Of a stretch of DNA of 33,662 nt, positions 19,070 to 27,368 are shown one piece after another. The position numbers and the translations under genes are program-made. The stretch is from Burkholderiales bacterium. GTDB lineage: Bacteria; Pseudomonadota; Gammaproteobacteria; Burkholderiales; SG8-39. Each line of letters opens with the position of its first letter. The first letter of the stretch is position 1. Where the stretch lies: positions 1-33,662 of the forward strand of contig JAOAFL010000012.1 in NCBI GenBank assembly GCA_026416295.1, read 5' to 3'. The notes under the pieces were generated by a model that had not been told where the DNA came from, searched no databases, and saw only the letters and a list, made by a program, of their open reading frames with translations.

Positions 19070-20974
19070 CTAGCGCGCCATCGCCTCGTCGCGGAGGCGT
19101 TCGACGAAGGCCTCGAGCGTCATCGCGCCGAGGTCCTCGCCGTTGCGCGTTCGCACGGCGACCGTTTGCGCCTGCATCTCGCGGTCCCCGACAACCAGCT
19201 GATACGGGAGCTTCTGCAGGCTATGTTCGCGGATCTTATAGGAAATTTTTTCGTTCCGCAAATCCGCGACCGCGCGAAAACCCGCTTCGCGCAGCCGCGC
19301 CGCGACCTGTTCGGCGTAGCCCGCCTGCCGATCGGTGACGTTGAGCACCGCGACCTGCTCGGGCGCAAGCCACAGCGGAAACGCCCCGCCGTAGTGTTCG
19401 ATCAGGATGCCGATGAAGCGCTCGAGCGACCCGATGATCGCGCGGTGCAGCATCACCGGCGTCTTGCGCGTGTTGTCCGCCGCGACGTATTCGGCACCGA
19501 GCCGCCCGGGCATGAAGAAATCGACCTGGATCGTACCGCACTGCCACAGGCGCCCGAGCGCGTCCTTCAGCGAGTACTCGATCTTCGGGCCGTAGAACGC
19601 GCCTTCGCCCGCCGCGACCTCGAAGGCGACGCCCGAGCGACGCAGCGCCTCCATGAGCGCCTGCTCGGCCTTGTCCCAGGCGTCGTCCGCGCCGATGCGC
19701 TTTTGCGGCCGCGTCGCGACGCGGTACACGATGTCGGTGAAACCGAAGTCGCGATAGACCTTGCGCAGCAGCTCGGTGTAGGCGACGCATTCGTCGAGGA
19801 TCTGCGCCTCGGTGCAGAAGATGTGGCCGTCGTCCTGCGTGAAGCCGCGGATGCGCATCAGGCCGTGCAGCGCCCCGGACGGTTCGTTGCGGTGGCAGGC
19901 GCCGAACTCGGCGTAGCGCAGCGGCAGATCCCGGTAGCTTCGCACCCGGGTCTTGAAAATGAGGATGTGCCCGGGACAGTTCATCGGTTTCACCGCGTAG
20001 TCGCGCTTTTCCGACTCGGTGGTGAACATGTGCTCGCGGTAGTTCTCCCAGTGGCCGGTGAGCTCCCAGAGCCGGCGGTGCAGCACGATCGGCCCGCGCA
20101 CCTCCTGATAGCCGTTTTCGCGACAGACGCGCCGCATATACTGCTCGACCTGCTGCCAAAGCACCCAGCCCTTCGGGTGCCAGAACACCATGCCGGGTGC
20201 CTCGTCCTCGATGTGAAAGAGGTCGAGCTGGGTGCCGAGGCGCCGGTGGTCGCGCTTTTCCGCCTCCGCGAGCATGCGCAGGTACGCGTCCTGATCCTCC
20301 TTTCTCGCCCAGGCGGTGCCGTAGACGCGCTGCAGCATCTCGTTTCGCGGATCGCCGCGCCAGTAGGCGCCGGCGACGCGCGTCAGCTTGAACACGCGCA
20401 GTCGCCCGGTCGAGGGCACGTGCGGGCCGCGGCACAGGTCGGTGAACCCGCCCTGCGTGTAGAGCGAGATCTCCTCGCCCTCGGGGATCGCGGCAACGAT
20501 TTCGGCCTTGTAGAGCTCGCCCTGATCGCGAAAGAACCGGATCGCCTCCTCGCGCGGCACGATCCGCCGCGCGATCGGCAGATCGCGCGCCGCGATCTCG
20601 GCCATTCTTTTCTCGATCGCCGCGAGATCGTCCGGCGTGAAGGGTCGCTTGTAGGAAAAGTCGTAGTAGAAGCCGTTCTCGATCACCGGGCCGATGGTGA
20701 CCTGCGCCTCGGGGAAAAGCTCCTTGACGGCGTGCGCGAGCAGGTGCGCGGTCGAATGCCGCAGCAGCTCGAGCGCCGCCGGATCGCGCTCGGTGACGAT
20801 CTCGAGCGCGCAGTCGGCATCGATGCGATGGCTGAGGTCGAGGAGCTTGCCGTCCACCCGCGCGGCGAGCGCCGCGCGCGCAAGCCCCGCGCCGATCGCC
20901 TGCGCGACCTCGGCGGCGGTGACCGGCCGGTCGAAGGACTTGACCGAACCGTCGGGGAGTCGGATATCGGGCAC
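19070..20974 (-). CDS. thrS: Threonine--tRNA ligase
   Basis: 634 residues from GTG 20974; TTG 20992 gives six more. GTG is preferred because [19 protein letters not shown] aligns with the family N-terminus, but neither start has a clear ribosome-binding site. Domains in order are TGS (1-62), editing domain with its zinc-site type [11 protein letters not shown] motif, class II core with motif 2 ([31 protein letters not shown]) and zinc-ligand Cys in MNCPGH, motif 3 ([19 protein letters not shown]), and the anticodon-binding domain ([16 protein letters not shown]). It charges tRNA-Thr and edits Ser. It is the first protein gene of the translation cluster, 96 bp after tRNA-Val. Confidence 0.97.
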   Translation of the reverse strand: MPDIRLPDGSVKSFDRPVTAAEVAQAIGAGLARAALAARVDGKLLDLSHRIDADCALEIVTERDPAALELLRHSTAHLLAHAVKELFPEAQVTIGPVIENGFYYDFSYKRPFTPDDLAAIEKRMAEIAARDLPIARRIVPREEAIRFFRDQGELYKAEIVAAIPEGEEISLYTQGGFTDLCRGPHVPSTGRLRVFKLTRVAGAYWRGDPRNEMLQRVYGTAWARKEDQDAYLRMLAEAEKRDHRRLGTQLDLFHIEDEAPGMVFWHPKGWVLWQQVEQYMRRVCRENGYQEVRGPIVLHRRLWELTGHWENYREHMFTTESEKRDYAVKPMNCPGHILIFKTRVRSYRDLPLRYAEFGACHRNEPSGALHGLMRIRGFTQDDGHIFCTEAQILDECVAYTELLRKVYRDFGFTDIVYRVATRPQKRIGADDAWDKAEQALMEALRRSGVAFEVAAGEGAFYGPKIEYSLKDALGRLWQCGTIQVDFFMPGRLGAEYVAADNTRKTPVMLHRAIIGSLERFIGILIEHYGGAFPLWLAPEQVAVLNVTDRQAGYAEQVAARLREAGFRAVADLRNEKISYKIREHSLQKLPYQLVVGDREMQAQTVAVRTRNGEDLGAMTLEAFVERLRDEAMAR

Positions 20975-21070
20975 GTCGGCTCGAAAAAACAACCGCGCAT
21001 CGAGCGGCGCTGCGCGCGTCCGCCGCGATGCGCGGAATCACGAGCGACCCATCGGGTGCGCTCTAACGCC

Positions 21071-21147
21071 TGGTAGGCGCGATTGGACTCGAACCAACGA
21101 CCCCTACCATGTCAAGGTAGTGCTCTGACCAGCTGAGCTACGCGCCT
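21071..21147 (-). tRNA. tRNA-Val(GAC)
   Basis: On the minus strand, acceptor AGGCGCG pairs with CGCGCCT. The D arm is TAGCTCAGCTGGTCAGAGC. Anticodon stem CTACC/GGTAG closes loop TTGACAT, giving anticodon GAC. The T arm is GTTGGTTCGAGTCCAAT, and discriminator A and CCA are encoded. Length is 77 nt. It opens the translation cluster upstream of thrS. Confidence 0.97.
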
Positions 21148-21159
21148 CCGAGGCGAAGC

Positions 21160-21165
21160 ATTCTA
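21160..21165 (-). promoter_or_regulatory. Candidate -10 box (TAGAAT) for tRNA-Val
   Basis: TAGAAT lies 12 bp upstream of the mature tRNA-Val 5' end in the 32-bp gap after the cytochrome gene. It may also feed thrS, because no better promoter is visible between the tRNA and thrS. The -35 is not recognisable. Confidence 0.4.
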
Positions 21166-21179
21166 CACCAGCGGCCGCG

Positions 21180-22058
21180 CTATTTCGGCTCGTCGGGCAG
21201 CGGCGCGAGCGACCGCAGGTACGCGATCATCGCGTCGAGGTCAGCGGGCGTGAGCCGGCTGGTGGTGTTACGCACGACTTCGGCCATCGATTCGGCGAGC
21301 ACGTCGCCCTCGGCGGTCATCGCGGTACGCAGAATGCCTTTCAGCTCCTCGTCGCCGATTCTCTTCAGTCGGGTCGGGGTGAGGTTGGTCGCGCGCTTTC
21401 CGTCGGGCAGCCGCGCGCCCGCCAGATGCCGATCGCGCTTCGGCCCGCCGAGGAAGTTGCGAGGCGTGTGGCATTCGCCGCAGTGCCCGAGCGCCTCCAC
21501 CAGATACGCGCCGCGGTTGAGCGCGGCGCTTTTCGCCGGATCGGGCACGAACGGCCCCGGCCTGAAGAACAGCCACTTCCAGGCCCGGAGCAGAAATCGC
21601 CAGCCGAACGGAAAGCGAAGCTCGTGAGGGCGGCTCGGCCGGTCGCTCGCGGGAAGCGTTCTCAGGTACGCCCACAGGTCGCGCAGGTCGGCGTCGGTGA
21701 TCTTGGTGTACGAGGGGTAAGGAAAGACCGGGTAGTAGTGCGCGCCGTCCGGGCGCAGGCCGTAGCGCATCGCGTTGACGAAATCGGCCTCGCGCCAGCG
21801 GCCGATGCCCGCCTGCGGATGCGGCGTGATGTTCGGACCGTAGAAGACGCCGAACGGCGTCTCGAGCGCCCGCCCGCCGGCGTACGGCTGCGCCCCCTCG
21901 CGCGCCTCGGTGTGGCAGCCGAGGCAGCCCGCCGCCTGCGCGAGATAGAGGCCCCGCTTTGCGTCGCCCTGCGCGCCGGCGGCGCAGGCGAGCGCAGCGA
22001 GCGCGGCCGCAAGGAGCAGGACGATCGAGCGCGGCGGCGCCGCGCGATCGCCCCGCAC
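21180..22058 (-). CDS. Secreted diheme c-type cytochrome
   Basis: 292 residues from GTG 22058. The signal peptide (about 1-30) ends AGAQG. Two heme sites are visible, CLGCH (45-49) and CGECH (193-197), each opening a cytochrome c domain. Between them lies the block ETPFGVFYGPNITPHPQAGIGRW and a hydrophobic/aromatic stretch (WRFLLRAWKWLFF) that could be a membrane or partner contact. The domains resemble those in the three-heme cytochrome subunits of membrane alcohol and gluconate dehydrogenases, but this protein is shorter, has two hemes, and no dehydrogenase gene is adjacent. It starts one base after the cytochrome c' stop, so the two are co-transcribed and probably exchange electrons in the periplasm. 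The donor and acceptor are unknown. Confidence 0.88.
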   Translation of the reverse strand: MRGDRAAPPRSIVLLLAAALAALACAAGAQGDAKRGLYLAQAAGCLGCHTEAREGAQPYAGGRALETPFGVFYGPNITPHPQAGIGRWREADFVNAMRYGLRPDGAHYYPVFPYPSYTKITDADLRDLWAYLRTLPASDRPSRPHELRFPFGWRFLLRAWKWLFFRPGPFVPDPAKSAALNRGAYLVEALGHCGECHTPRNFLGGPKRDRHLAGARLPDGKRATNLTPTRLKRIGDEELKGILRTAMTAEGDVLAESMAEVVRNTTSRLTPADLDAMIAYLRSLAPLPDEPK

Positions 22059-22059
22059 G

Positions 22060-22518
22060 CTAGCGCTTCTCGCGGAACGTGTCGTGGCAGCCGCCGCAGG
22101 TGCGCGAGACCGCGGCGATCTGGTTCTTCACCGATGCCTCGTCGCCGCCCTTTGCGACCTGCACGAGCTTCGCGATCTCGGCCTGCATGCGCTCCTGCGC
22201 CTGCTTGAACTCGGCCGGTTTTTCCCACACCGCCGGCAGCGCGCCGCTCTTTTCCCCCTTCGTGCTCTCGTGAAAGCCGTCCCAGGGCATCTGTCCGAGC
22301 ACTTCGAGATAGGCGGCGTTGCGCTGGACGACCGACGCGTTGTACGGCGCCGCGCCTTTCGCCATCGCGCCGAGCGGCCCGAAGTACTTGCCGATCAGCG
22401 TCATCGCTGCCTGACGCTGCTTGACGAGCACGTCGGGCTTCGCCTGCGCAAACGCCTGGACCGCCGCCGCCGCACCGAGCACCGCGGTCATGCCGACTGC
22501 TATCCGCTTGATTCTCAT
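22060..22518 (-). CDS. Cytochrome c' (class II)
   Basis: 152 residues. The signal peptide (1-25) ends AFAQA. The mature protein is predicted to be a four-helix bundle with the single heme site CGGCH (141-145) near the C-terminus, the mark of class II cytochromes. RQAAM near the mature N-terminus matches the Arg and axial-pocket region of cytochrome c'. These proteins usually have five-coordinate heme and bind NO. The ATG at 22518 follows a strong GGAGGAG. It is the first gene of a two-gene unit with the diheme cytochrome. A role in NO tolerance or periplasmic electron transfer is inference. Confidence 0.93.
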   Translation of the reverse strand: MRIKRIAVGMTAVLGAAAAVQAFAQAKPDVLVKQRQAAMTLIGKYFGPLGAMAKGAAPYNASVVQRNAAYLEVLGQMPWDGFHESTKGEKSGALPAVWEKPAEFKQAQERMQAEIAKLVQVAKGGDEASVKNQIAAVSRTCGGCHDTFREKR

Positions 22519-22620
22519 CTTTTTCTCCTCCGGTCAGTGTCACCCGTTCGCCCCGCGCGACCGCCCGGTTGCGGCCGCATCGCGGGCGCGCGATCGCTGC
22601 GTAAACGCCGGCTAGGCGCG

Positions 22621-22626
22621 ATTATT
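22621..22626 (-). promoter_or_regulatory. Candidate -10 box (AATAAT) for the cytochrome pair
   Basis: AATAAT, five of six matches to the -10 consensus, stands out in the 144-bp gap between relA and the cytochrome c' gene. It implies a leader near 95 nt. No FNR-like or other regulator palindrome was found in the gap. Confidence 0.3.
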
Positions 22627-22662
22627 CCGCACGGCAGGAGACGGCGCACGCGGCTGCCGCCG

Positions 22663-24846
22663 CTAGCCTCGGGCGACGCGGATGACGCCGCGCACCTCCC
22701 GCAGCGCCGCGAGGGCGCGGCCGAGGTGCGCGGTGTCCGCGACCTCGAAGCCGAGCCGCATGTGCGCGATGTCGTCGCGGCTCTGCGTGCGCACTGCGGT
22801 GATGTTGATTCCGGTGCGCGCGAGCGCCTCGCCTACGTCACGCAGCAGACCCTTGCGGTCGGCGGCGCAGACGAGCACGTCCACCGCATACGAGGCGCCC
22901 TCGGGCGGCGTACCCCAGGCCACCTCGGTCAGCCGCTCGGGCGAGCGCTCGGCAAGGCGCCTGAGGCTCGGGCAGTCCTCGCGGTGCACCGACACGCCCT
23001 TGCCGCGCGTGACGAACCCGCGTACCGGATCGGGCGGCAGCGGCTTGCAGCAGCGCGCAAGCTGCGTCATCAACCCGTCCACGCCGACGACGAGCAGCGC
23101 GCGATCGGCCGAGGCGCGCGCCCTGCGCGCCGCGGCGGGCGGCGCGGTGCCCGGCGCGGCCGGCGCCGCCTGCGGCGCGCGCAAGGCCGCCTGCAGCTGG
23201 CGCAGGTTCACCTCGTCGCGGCCGACGGCGGCGAACAGGTCGTCGGTTTTCGCGAATCCGAGCCGGCGCGCAAGGCCCTCCAGGCTCGCCTCGCGCGCTT
23301 TCTCGCGCCGCAGCTCGCGCTCGACGATCGCGCGGCCTGCGGCGATCGTCTCGGCGAGCGCCTGCGCGTTGAACCACTGGCGCAGCTTTTGCCGCGCGCG
23401 CGGGCTGCGCACGAACCCGAGCTCGGGGTTCAGCCAGTCGCGCGAGGGGCCGCCGGTCTTCGCCGCGATGATCTCGACGCGCTGGCCGCTCGCGAGCGGC
23501 GTGTTGAGCGGCACCATCTGCCCGTCGACCTTCGCGCCGCGGCAGCGATGGCCGAGTTCGGTGTGCAGCGCGTAGGCAAAATCGACCGGGGTCGAGCCCG
23601 CCGGCAGATCGATCACCTTGCCCTGAGGCGTGAGCACGTAGATCGTGTCGTCGAGCGCCGCGCGCCGCGTCTTCTCCGCCCAGCTCGCGCCGGCGGCCAC
23701 CTCGTCGCGCCAGGCGAGGAGCTGGCGCAGCCAGGCGATCTTTTCCTCGAACGCCGCCTCGGCGCGCCCGGTGCGGCGCGCGGCGGCGCCCTCCTTGTAG
23801 CGCCAGTGCGCCGCCACACCGAACTCGGCGTGCCGGTGCATCTCCTCGGTGCGGATCTGCACTTCGAGGGTCTTGCCCCCCGGACCGATCACCGCGGTGT
23901 GCAGCGACTGGTAGAGGTTCGGCTTCGGGCGCGAGATGTAGTCGTCGAACTCCTTCGGAATCGGCTGCCACAGGTTGTGCACGACCCCGAGGGCGGCGTA
24001 GCAGTCCTTGACTTCGGGCACGATGACGCGCAGCGCGCGGATGTCGTGCACGTCGGCGAAATCGAGGCCCTTCGCGCGCATCTTGTTCCAGATCGAGTAG
24101 ATGTGCTTCGGCCGTCCGGCGACCTCGGCGCGGATGCCGGCGGCGGCCAGTTCGCGCGAGAGTTCGGCCATCGCCTCGGCGATGTAGCGCTCGCGCTCGG
24201 CGCGCCGTTCGTCGAGCATCTGCGCGATGCGGCGGTAGAGCTCGGGCTCGAGGATCCGGAACGCGAGGTCCTCCATCTCCCACTTGAGCTGCCAGACGCC
24301 GAGCCGGTTGGCGAGCGGCGCGTAGATGTCGAGCGCCTCGCGCGCGTAAAGCGCCCGCTCGGCCGTGTCGTTGCGCGCGAGCCAGCGCAGCGTCTGCGTG
24401 CGCGAGGCTAGGCGCACCAGCACCACGCGGATGTCCTCGACCATGCCGAGCACCATCTTGCGCAGCACCTCGTTCTGCTCGCCGGCCGAGGCGCGCGTCG
24501 CAAGCCGCAGGCGATAGAGCTTTTCGACGCCGGCGGCGAGCGCGGCGACCTCGGCGCCGAATTCGGCCGCGAGGCGCTCGGTTCCGTCGAGGTACTTCGG
24601 TGCGGCGAACAGGATCCCGGCCGCGCGCGCCGGCGGGTCGATCCCGATCGCGGCAAGGCTCGCCGCGAGGCCGAGCGCGTGCGGCCAGACCGGCTCGCCG
24701 GTCGAAAGCGCCCGTCCCGCGTAGAGCGGCTCGGCGAACGCGAGCGCGCGCGCGACGAGCTCGCGCTCGGCGCCCTCGAGTCCGGCGGCGAGCGGCTCGA
24801 GCGCCGCCTGCGCCGACTGCGGGTGCAGCTTCACCACCGAGACCAT
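22663..24846 (-). CDS. relA: (p)ppGpp synthetase RelA (monofunctional)
   Basis: 727 residues (E. coli RelA is 744). The N-terminal hydrolase-like domain lacks the HD motif: LFAAPKYLDG stands where active enzymes have HDxxED, so hydrolysis is not expected. The synthetase domain is intact (GRPKHIYSIWNKM, VHDIRALRVIV, EFDDYISRPKPNLYQSLHT, VQIRTEEMHRHAEFGVAAHW) and carries EFDD, the EXDD form of RelA rather than RXKD of bifunctional SpoT. TGS (IYVLTPQGKVIDLPAGSTPVDFAY), a zinc-finger region (ARCCKPLPPDP) and a C-terminal ACT domain follow. It makes the stringent-response alarmone on starved ribosomes. ATG 24846 has no Shine-Dalgarno sequence and lies 5 bp after TACAAT, suggesting a leaderless message. 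Confidence 0.96.
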   Translation of the reverse strand: MVSVVKLHPQSAQAALEPLAAGLEGAERELVARALAFAEPLYAGRALSTGEPVWPHALGLAASLAAIGIDPPARAAGILFAAPKYLDGTERLAAEFGAEVAALAAGVEKLYRLRLATRASAGEQNEVLRKMVLGMVEDIRVVLVRLASRTQTLRWLARNDTAERALYAREALDIYAPLANRLGVWQLKWEMEDLAFRILEPELYRRIAQMLDERRAERERYIAEAMAELSRELAAAGIRAEVAGRPKHIYSIWNKMRAKGLDFADVHDIRALRVIVPEVKDCYAALGVVHNLWQPIPKEFDDYISRPKPNLYQSLHTAVIGPGGKTLEVQIRTEEMHRHAEFGVAAHWRYKEGAAARRTGRAEAAFEEKIAWLRQLLAWRDEVAAGASWAEKTRRAALDDTIYVLTPQGKVIDLPAGSTPVDFAYALHTELGHRCRGAKVDGQMVPLNTPLASGQRVEIIAAKTGGPSRDWLNPELGFVRSPRARQKLRQWFNAQALAETIAAGRAIVERELRREKAREASLEGLARRLGFAKTDDLFAAVGRDEVNLRQLQAALRAPQAAPAAPGTAPPAAARRARASADRALLVVGVDGLMTQLARCCKPLPPDPVRGFVTRGKGVSVHREDCPSLRRLAERSPERLTEVAWGTPPEGASYAVDVLVCAADRKGLLRDVGEALARTGINITAVRTQSRDDIAHMRLGFEVADTAHLGRALAALREVRGVIRVARG

Positions 24847-24850
24847 GCGA

Positions 24851-24857
24851 TATTGTA
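24851..24857. promoter_or_regulatory. Overlapping divergent -10 boxes between relA and mtfA
   Basis: Only 16 bp separate the two start codons, and the single AT-rich island reads TACAAT on the minus strand (24857-24852) and TATTGT on the plus strand (24851-24856). Starting seven bases after the last T puts the start point at or within one base of the relA ATG on one side and exactly at the mtfA ATG on the other. -35 elements are weak. Both start points are predictions. Confidence 0.4.
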
Positions 24858-24862
24858 GGGCG

Positions 24863-25636
24863 ATGGACTGGCTGCGGAACTGGCGCCGGCGGCGGGTGCT
24901 CGCGCGCGAGCGCATCGACGAGGCGCTGTGGCGGCGCGCGAAAAAACGCTTGCCGTTTCTCGCCGGGCTCTCGCCCGAGGAGGAGCGGCGCCTGCGCGAG
25001 ATGACGGTGATCTTTCTCGCCGAGAAGGAGTTCACGCCGGTGCGCGGCGTCGCGCTGTCGGACGCCGACCGCGTCGAGATCGCGGCGCAGGCCTGCCTGC
25101 TCGTCCTCGAGCTCGGCCTCGAGGCCTACGACGACTGGGTCGGGATCGTCGTGCACCCGTCGGACTTCCGCGTGCGCCGCGCGCGCACCGACGAGGCGGG
25201 CGTGGTGCACGAGTGGGACGACGAACTGGCGGGCGAATCCTGGCCGGGCGGGCCGGTGGTGCTTTCCTGGGAGGCGCTCGGCGAGGCCGGCTCGGTCGCC
25301 GAAGGCGGCGCGAACGTGGTGATCCACGAGTTCGCGCACAAGCTCGACATGATGGACGGCGAGGCCGACGGCGTGCCGCCGCTCGCGGGTCGCGCGGCGC
25401 GCGAAAAGTGGATCGAGACCTTCGACGCCGAGTTCGCGCGCTTTCGCGAGGCGGTGGACGCCGGCCGCGAGACGCTGCTCGACCCCTACGCCGCCGAGGA
25501 CGAGGCGGAATTCTTCGCGGTGGCGAGCGAGGCGTTCTTCGAGACGCCGAACGCGCTCAAGCGCGAACATCCGGCGCTCTATGCGCTGCTCGCCGGCTTC
25601 TATCGGCAGGACCCCGCCCGCCGGCTCGCGGCATGA
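24863..25636 (+). CDS. mtfA: MtfA-type zinc metallopeptidase (M90)
   Basis: 257 residues from ATG 24863; an ATG at 24845 adds six residues that overlap the relA start region. The zinc site is HEFAH (155-159) followed by KLD, with the third ligand probably the Glu in VASEAFF. Other MtfA blocks are ACLLVLELGL, HEWDDELAGESWPGGPVVLSWE and the C-terminal FYRQDPARRL. E. coli MtfA is a cytosolic peptidase that binds the repressor Mlc and so affects ptsG. Whether Mlc exists here cannot be told. The stop overlaps the flavodoxin-like gene as ATGA, so the two are coupled. Confidence 0.93.
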   Translation: MDWLRNWRRRRVLARERIDEALWRRAKKRLPFLAGLSPEEERRLREMTVIFLAEKEFTPVRGVALSDADRVEIAAQACLLVLELGLEAYDDWVGIVVHPSDFRVRRARTDEAGVVHEWDDELAGESWPGGPVVLSWEALGEAGSVAEGGANVVIHEFAHKLDMMDGEADGVPPLAGRAAREKWIETFDAEFARFREAVDAGRETLLDPYAAEDEAEFFAVASEAFFETPNALKREHPALYALLAGFYRQDPARRLAA

Positions 25637-26109
25637 AGACGCTGCTCGTCGTCTATCACACCCACGGGGTCAAGACCGCGCAGATGGCCGAGGCGGTCGC
25701 GCGCGGTGCGCGCGCGGCGCTCGCCGAGGCCGGGGGGGAGGCCGAGGTACGGGTGATCGTCAAGCGCTGCGCCGACGCCGGCCCCGAGGACGTGCTCGGC
25801 GCCGACGCGCTCATCCTCGGCACGCCGGAAAACTTCGGCTACATGTCGGGGATGATGAAGGACTTCCTCGAGCGCGTGTTCTATCCGTGCGAAGGCAAGG
25901 TCGCCGGACGGCCCTGGGCGCTTTTCGTCGCCGCAGGTCAGGATGGCTCGGGCGCGGTCGCCTCGGTCGAGCGCATCGTCACCGGGCTTCGCCTCGCGAA
26001 AAAGGCCGAGCCGATCGTCGCCCTGCGCGAACTCACCCCGGAGACGATCTCGCGCTGCGAGGCGCTCGGCGCCGCGTTCGCCGCCGGTCTCGCCCTCGGC
26101 GTGCTCTAG
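25633..26109 (+). CDS. Flavodoxin-like / NAD(P)H-dependent FMN reductase family protein
   Basis: 158 residues. The N-terminal strand and phosphate loop VVYHTHGVKTAQMAEAVARGA, the loop DALILGTPENFGYMSGMMKDFLERVFYP and the third loop FVAAGQDGSGAVASVERIV are those of FMN-binding flavodoxin-like proteins. It is probably a cytosolic FMN carrier or reductase; no substrate can be assigned. The ATG lies within the mtfA stop (ATGA). The stop TAG shares CTAG with the stop of the convergent receiver/MBL gene. Confidence 0.9.
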   Translation: MKTLLVVYHTHGVKTAQMAEAVARGARAALAEAGGEAEVRVIVKRCADAGPEDVLGADALILGTPENFGYMSGMMKDFLERVFYPCEGKVAGRPWALFVAAGQDGSGAVASVERIVTGLRLAKKAEPIVALRELTPETISRCEALGAAFAAGLALGVL

Positions 26110-27323
26110 AGCACGAGCTCCGAACCCTCGGCCGGCGCCTCGCACGCGACCTTCGCGCCGAGGCGCGCGAGCGCCTCGCGCGCCTCGTCCAGTTTCGCGT
26201 CGATGTCGGCGTCGGTCTGGTCCGGATCGTGGTGAAAGAGATGCAGGCGCTTCACCTCGGCGCGCGCGGCGAGATCGGCGACCTGGCTCACGCACGAATG
26301 CCCCCAGTCCACCTTCGACGGGTATTCGTGGTCGCGGTAGGTGGCATCGGTGATCAGCACGTCCGCGCCGCGCACGAAGTTCGCCAGCCGCTCGACGTAG
26401 CGCGCGTCGTAGCGCGGATCGGTCGGCAGATAAAGCTCGTTGTCGGTGACGTAGCACACCGTGCGGCCGCGGCAGGCGAGCCTGTAGCCGAGGCAGTAGC
26501 CGGGGTGGCGCAGCAGCATCGTGTCGATGCGCAGCGGGCCGAACTCGAGCGTCTCCTCGCGCAGGTCGCGAAACAGCAACCGCGCGCCGAACTCGCGCAC
26601 CGTCACCGGAAAATAGACGCTCTCCATCTGCGCGCTGATCGCGCGCTCGATCGTGAGGTCGCCCTGGTACGGGCCGAACAGTTCGATCTGGTTGCCGCGC
26701 ACGTAGAGCGGCGCAAAGAACGGCACCGTGTTGATGTGGTCCCAGTGGGTGTGCGAGATGAAGATGCGACCGGAGAAGCGACCGTTCGCGTTGCGCATGA
26801 GATGGTCCGAGAGCCGCTTGATGCCGGAGCCGCAGTCGAAGATCGTGAGCGGCTCGCCGCCCGCCTCGACGGTGACGCACGGGGTGTTGCCGCCGTAGCG
26901 CGCGTACTGCGGCCCGGGCGCGGGAAGCGTGCCGTGCACGCCCCAGTAGCGCACCGTCACGCGCTGCTCGACGATCTCCATGATCTGCGCGACGAAGGTC
27001 GCGGCGTCCACCGGCTTGGTGAGGTAGCCGTCGGCGCCCAGTTCCCGCGCGCGCCGGCGGTCGAACTCGTAGGTCTTCGCCGAGAGCACGACGATGCGCA
27101 TCGCGCGCAGCTCCTCGCGCCGGCGCAGCTCGCGCGTCAGCTCGAAGCCGTCCATGCCCGGCATCATGATGTCGGTGATCACGCAGTCGGGCCGCGCTTG
27201 CGGGATCTCGCGCAGCGCCTCGACGCTCGAGGAGCGCACGATCACCTCGTGGCCTGCGCTGGCAAGGAGCCGCGTGACCAGCGCGAGCGAATCCGGGTCG
27301 TCGTCAACCAGGAAGAACTTCAT
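26106..27323 (-). CDS. Receiver domain fused to metallo-beta-lactamase-fold hydrolase
   Basis: 405 residues. The receiver domain (1-120) has acidic residues 7-9, phospho-acceptor Asp51 (VITDIMMPGMDG), Ser81 and Lys103, all suited to phosphorylation. The MBL-fold domain follows directly (about 122-395): the opening block VRYWGVHGTLPAPGPQYARYGGNTPCV, metal motif HTHWDH (191-196), then YVTDNELY and HLFHHDPDQTD with later ligands. The fold is of the RNase Z/PhnP-like subgroup, so a phosphodiester substrate is possible but unproved. There is no DNA-binding domain, so this regulator seems to have an enzymatic output. No histidine kinase is adjacent. It starts 45 bp after the macro-domain gene on the same strand, so the two may be co-transcribed. 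Confidence 0.92.
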   Translation of the reverse strand: MKFFLVDDDPDSLALVTRLLASAGHEVIVRSSSVEALREIPQARPDCVITDIMMPGMDGFELTRELRRREELRAMRIVVLSAKTYEFDRRRARELGADGYLTKPVDAATFVAQIMEIVEQRVTVRYWGVHGTLPAPGPQYARYGGNTPCVTVEAGGEPLTIFDCGSGIKRLSDHLMRNANGRFSGRIFISHTHWDHINTVPFFAPLYVRGNQIELFGPYQGDLTIERAISAQMESVYFPVTVREFGARLLFRDLREETLEFGPLRIDTMLLRHPGYCLGYRLACRGRTVCYVTDNELYLPTDPRYDARYVERLANFVRGADVLITDATYRDHEYPSKVDWGHSCVSQVADLAARAEVKRLHLFHHDPDQTDADIDAKLDEAREALARLGAKVACEAPAEGSELVL

Positions 27324-27368
27324 CGTGTCGGTGCCCCGCGGGCATCGCCGGCAGTGTAGCAGCCCGCC

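Noticed and set aside
20992-21000. ATG at 21000 as the thrS start
   Set aside because: It is in a different frame from ThrS; the protein frame opens at TTG 20992 or GTG 20974.
19166-21076. 636-residue open frame antisense to thrS
   Set aside because: Shadow frame; thrS is complete and canonical on the minus strand.
22084-24411. 775-residue open frame antisense to relA
   Set aside because: Shadow frame; no recognisable motif, and the opposite strand encodes complete RelA.
25581-27359. 592-residue plus-strand open frame across mtfA, the flavodoxin-like gene and the receiver/MBL gene
   Set aside because: Crosses several real genes in a different frame; no domains visible.
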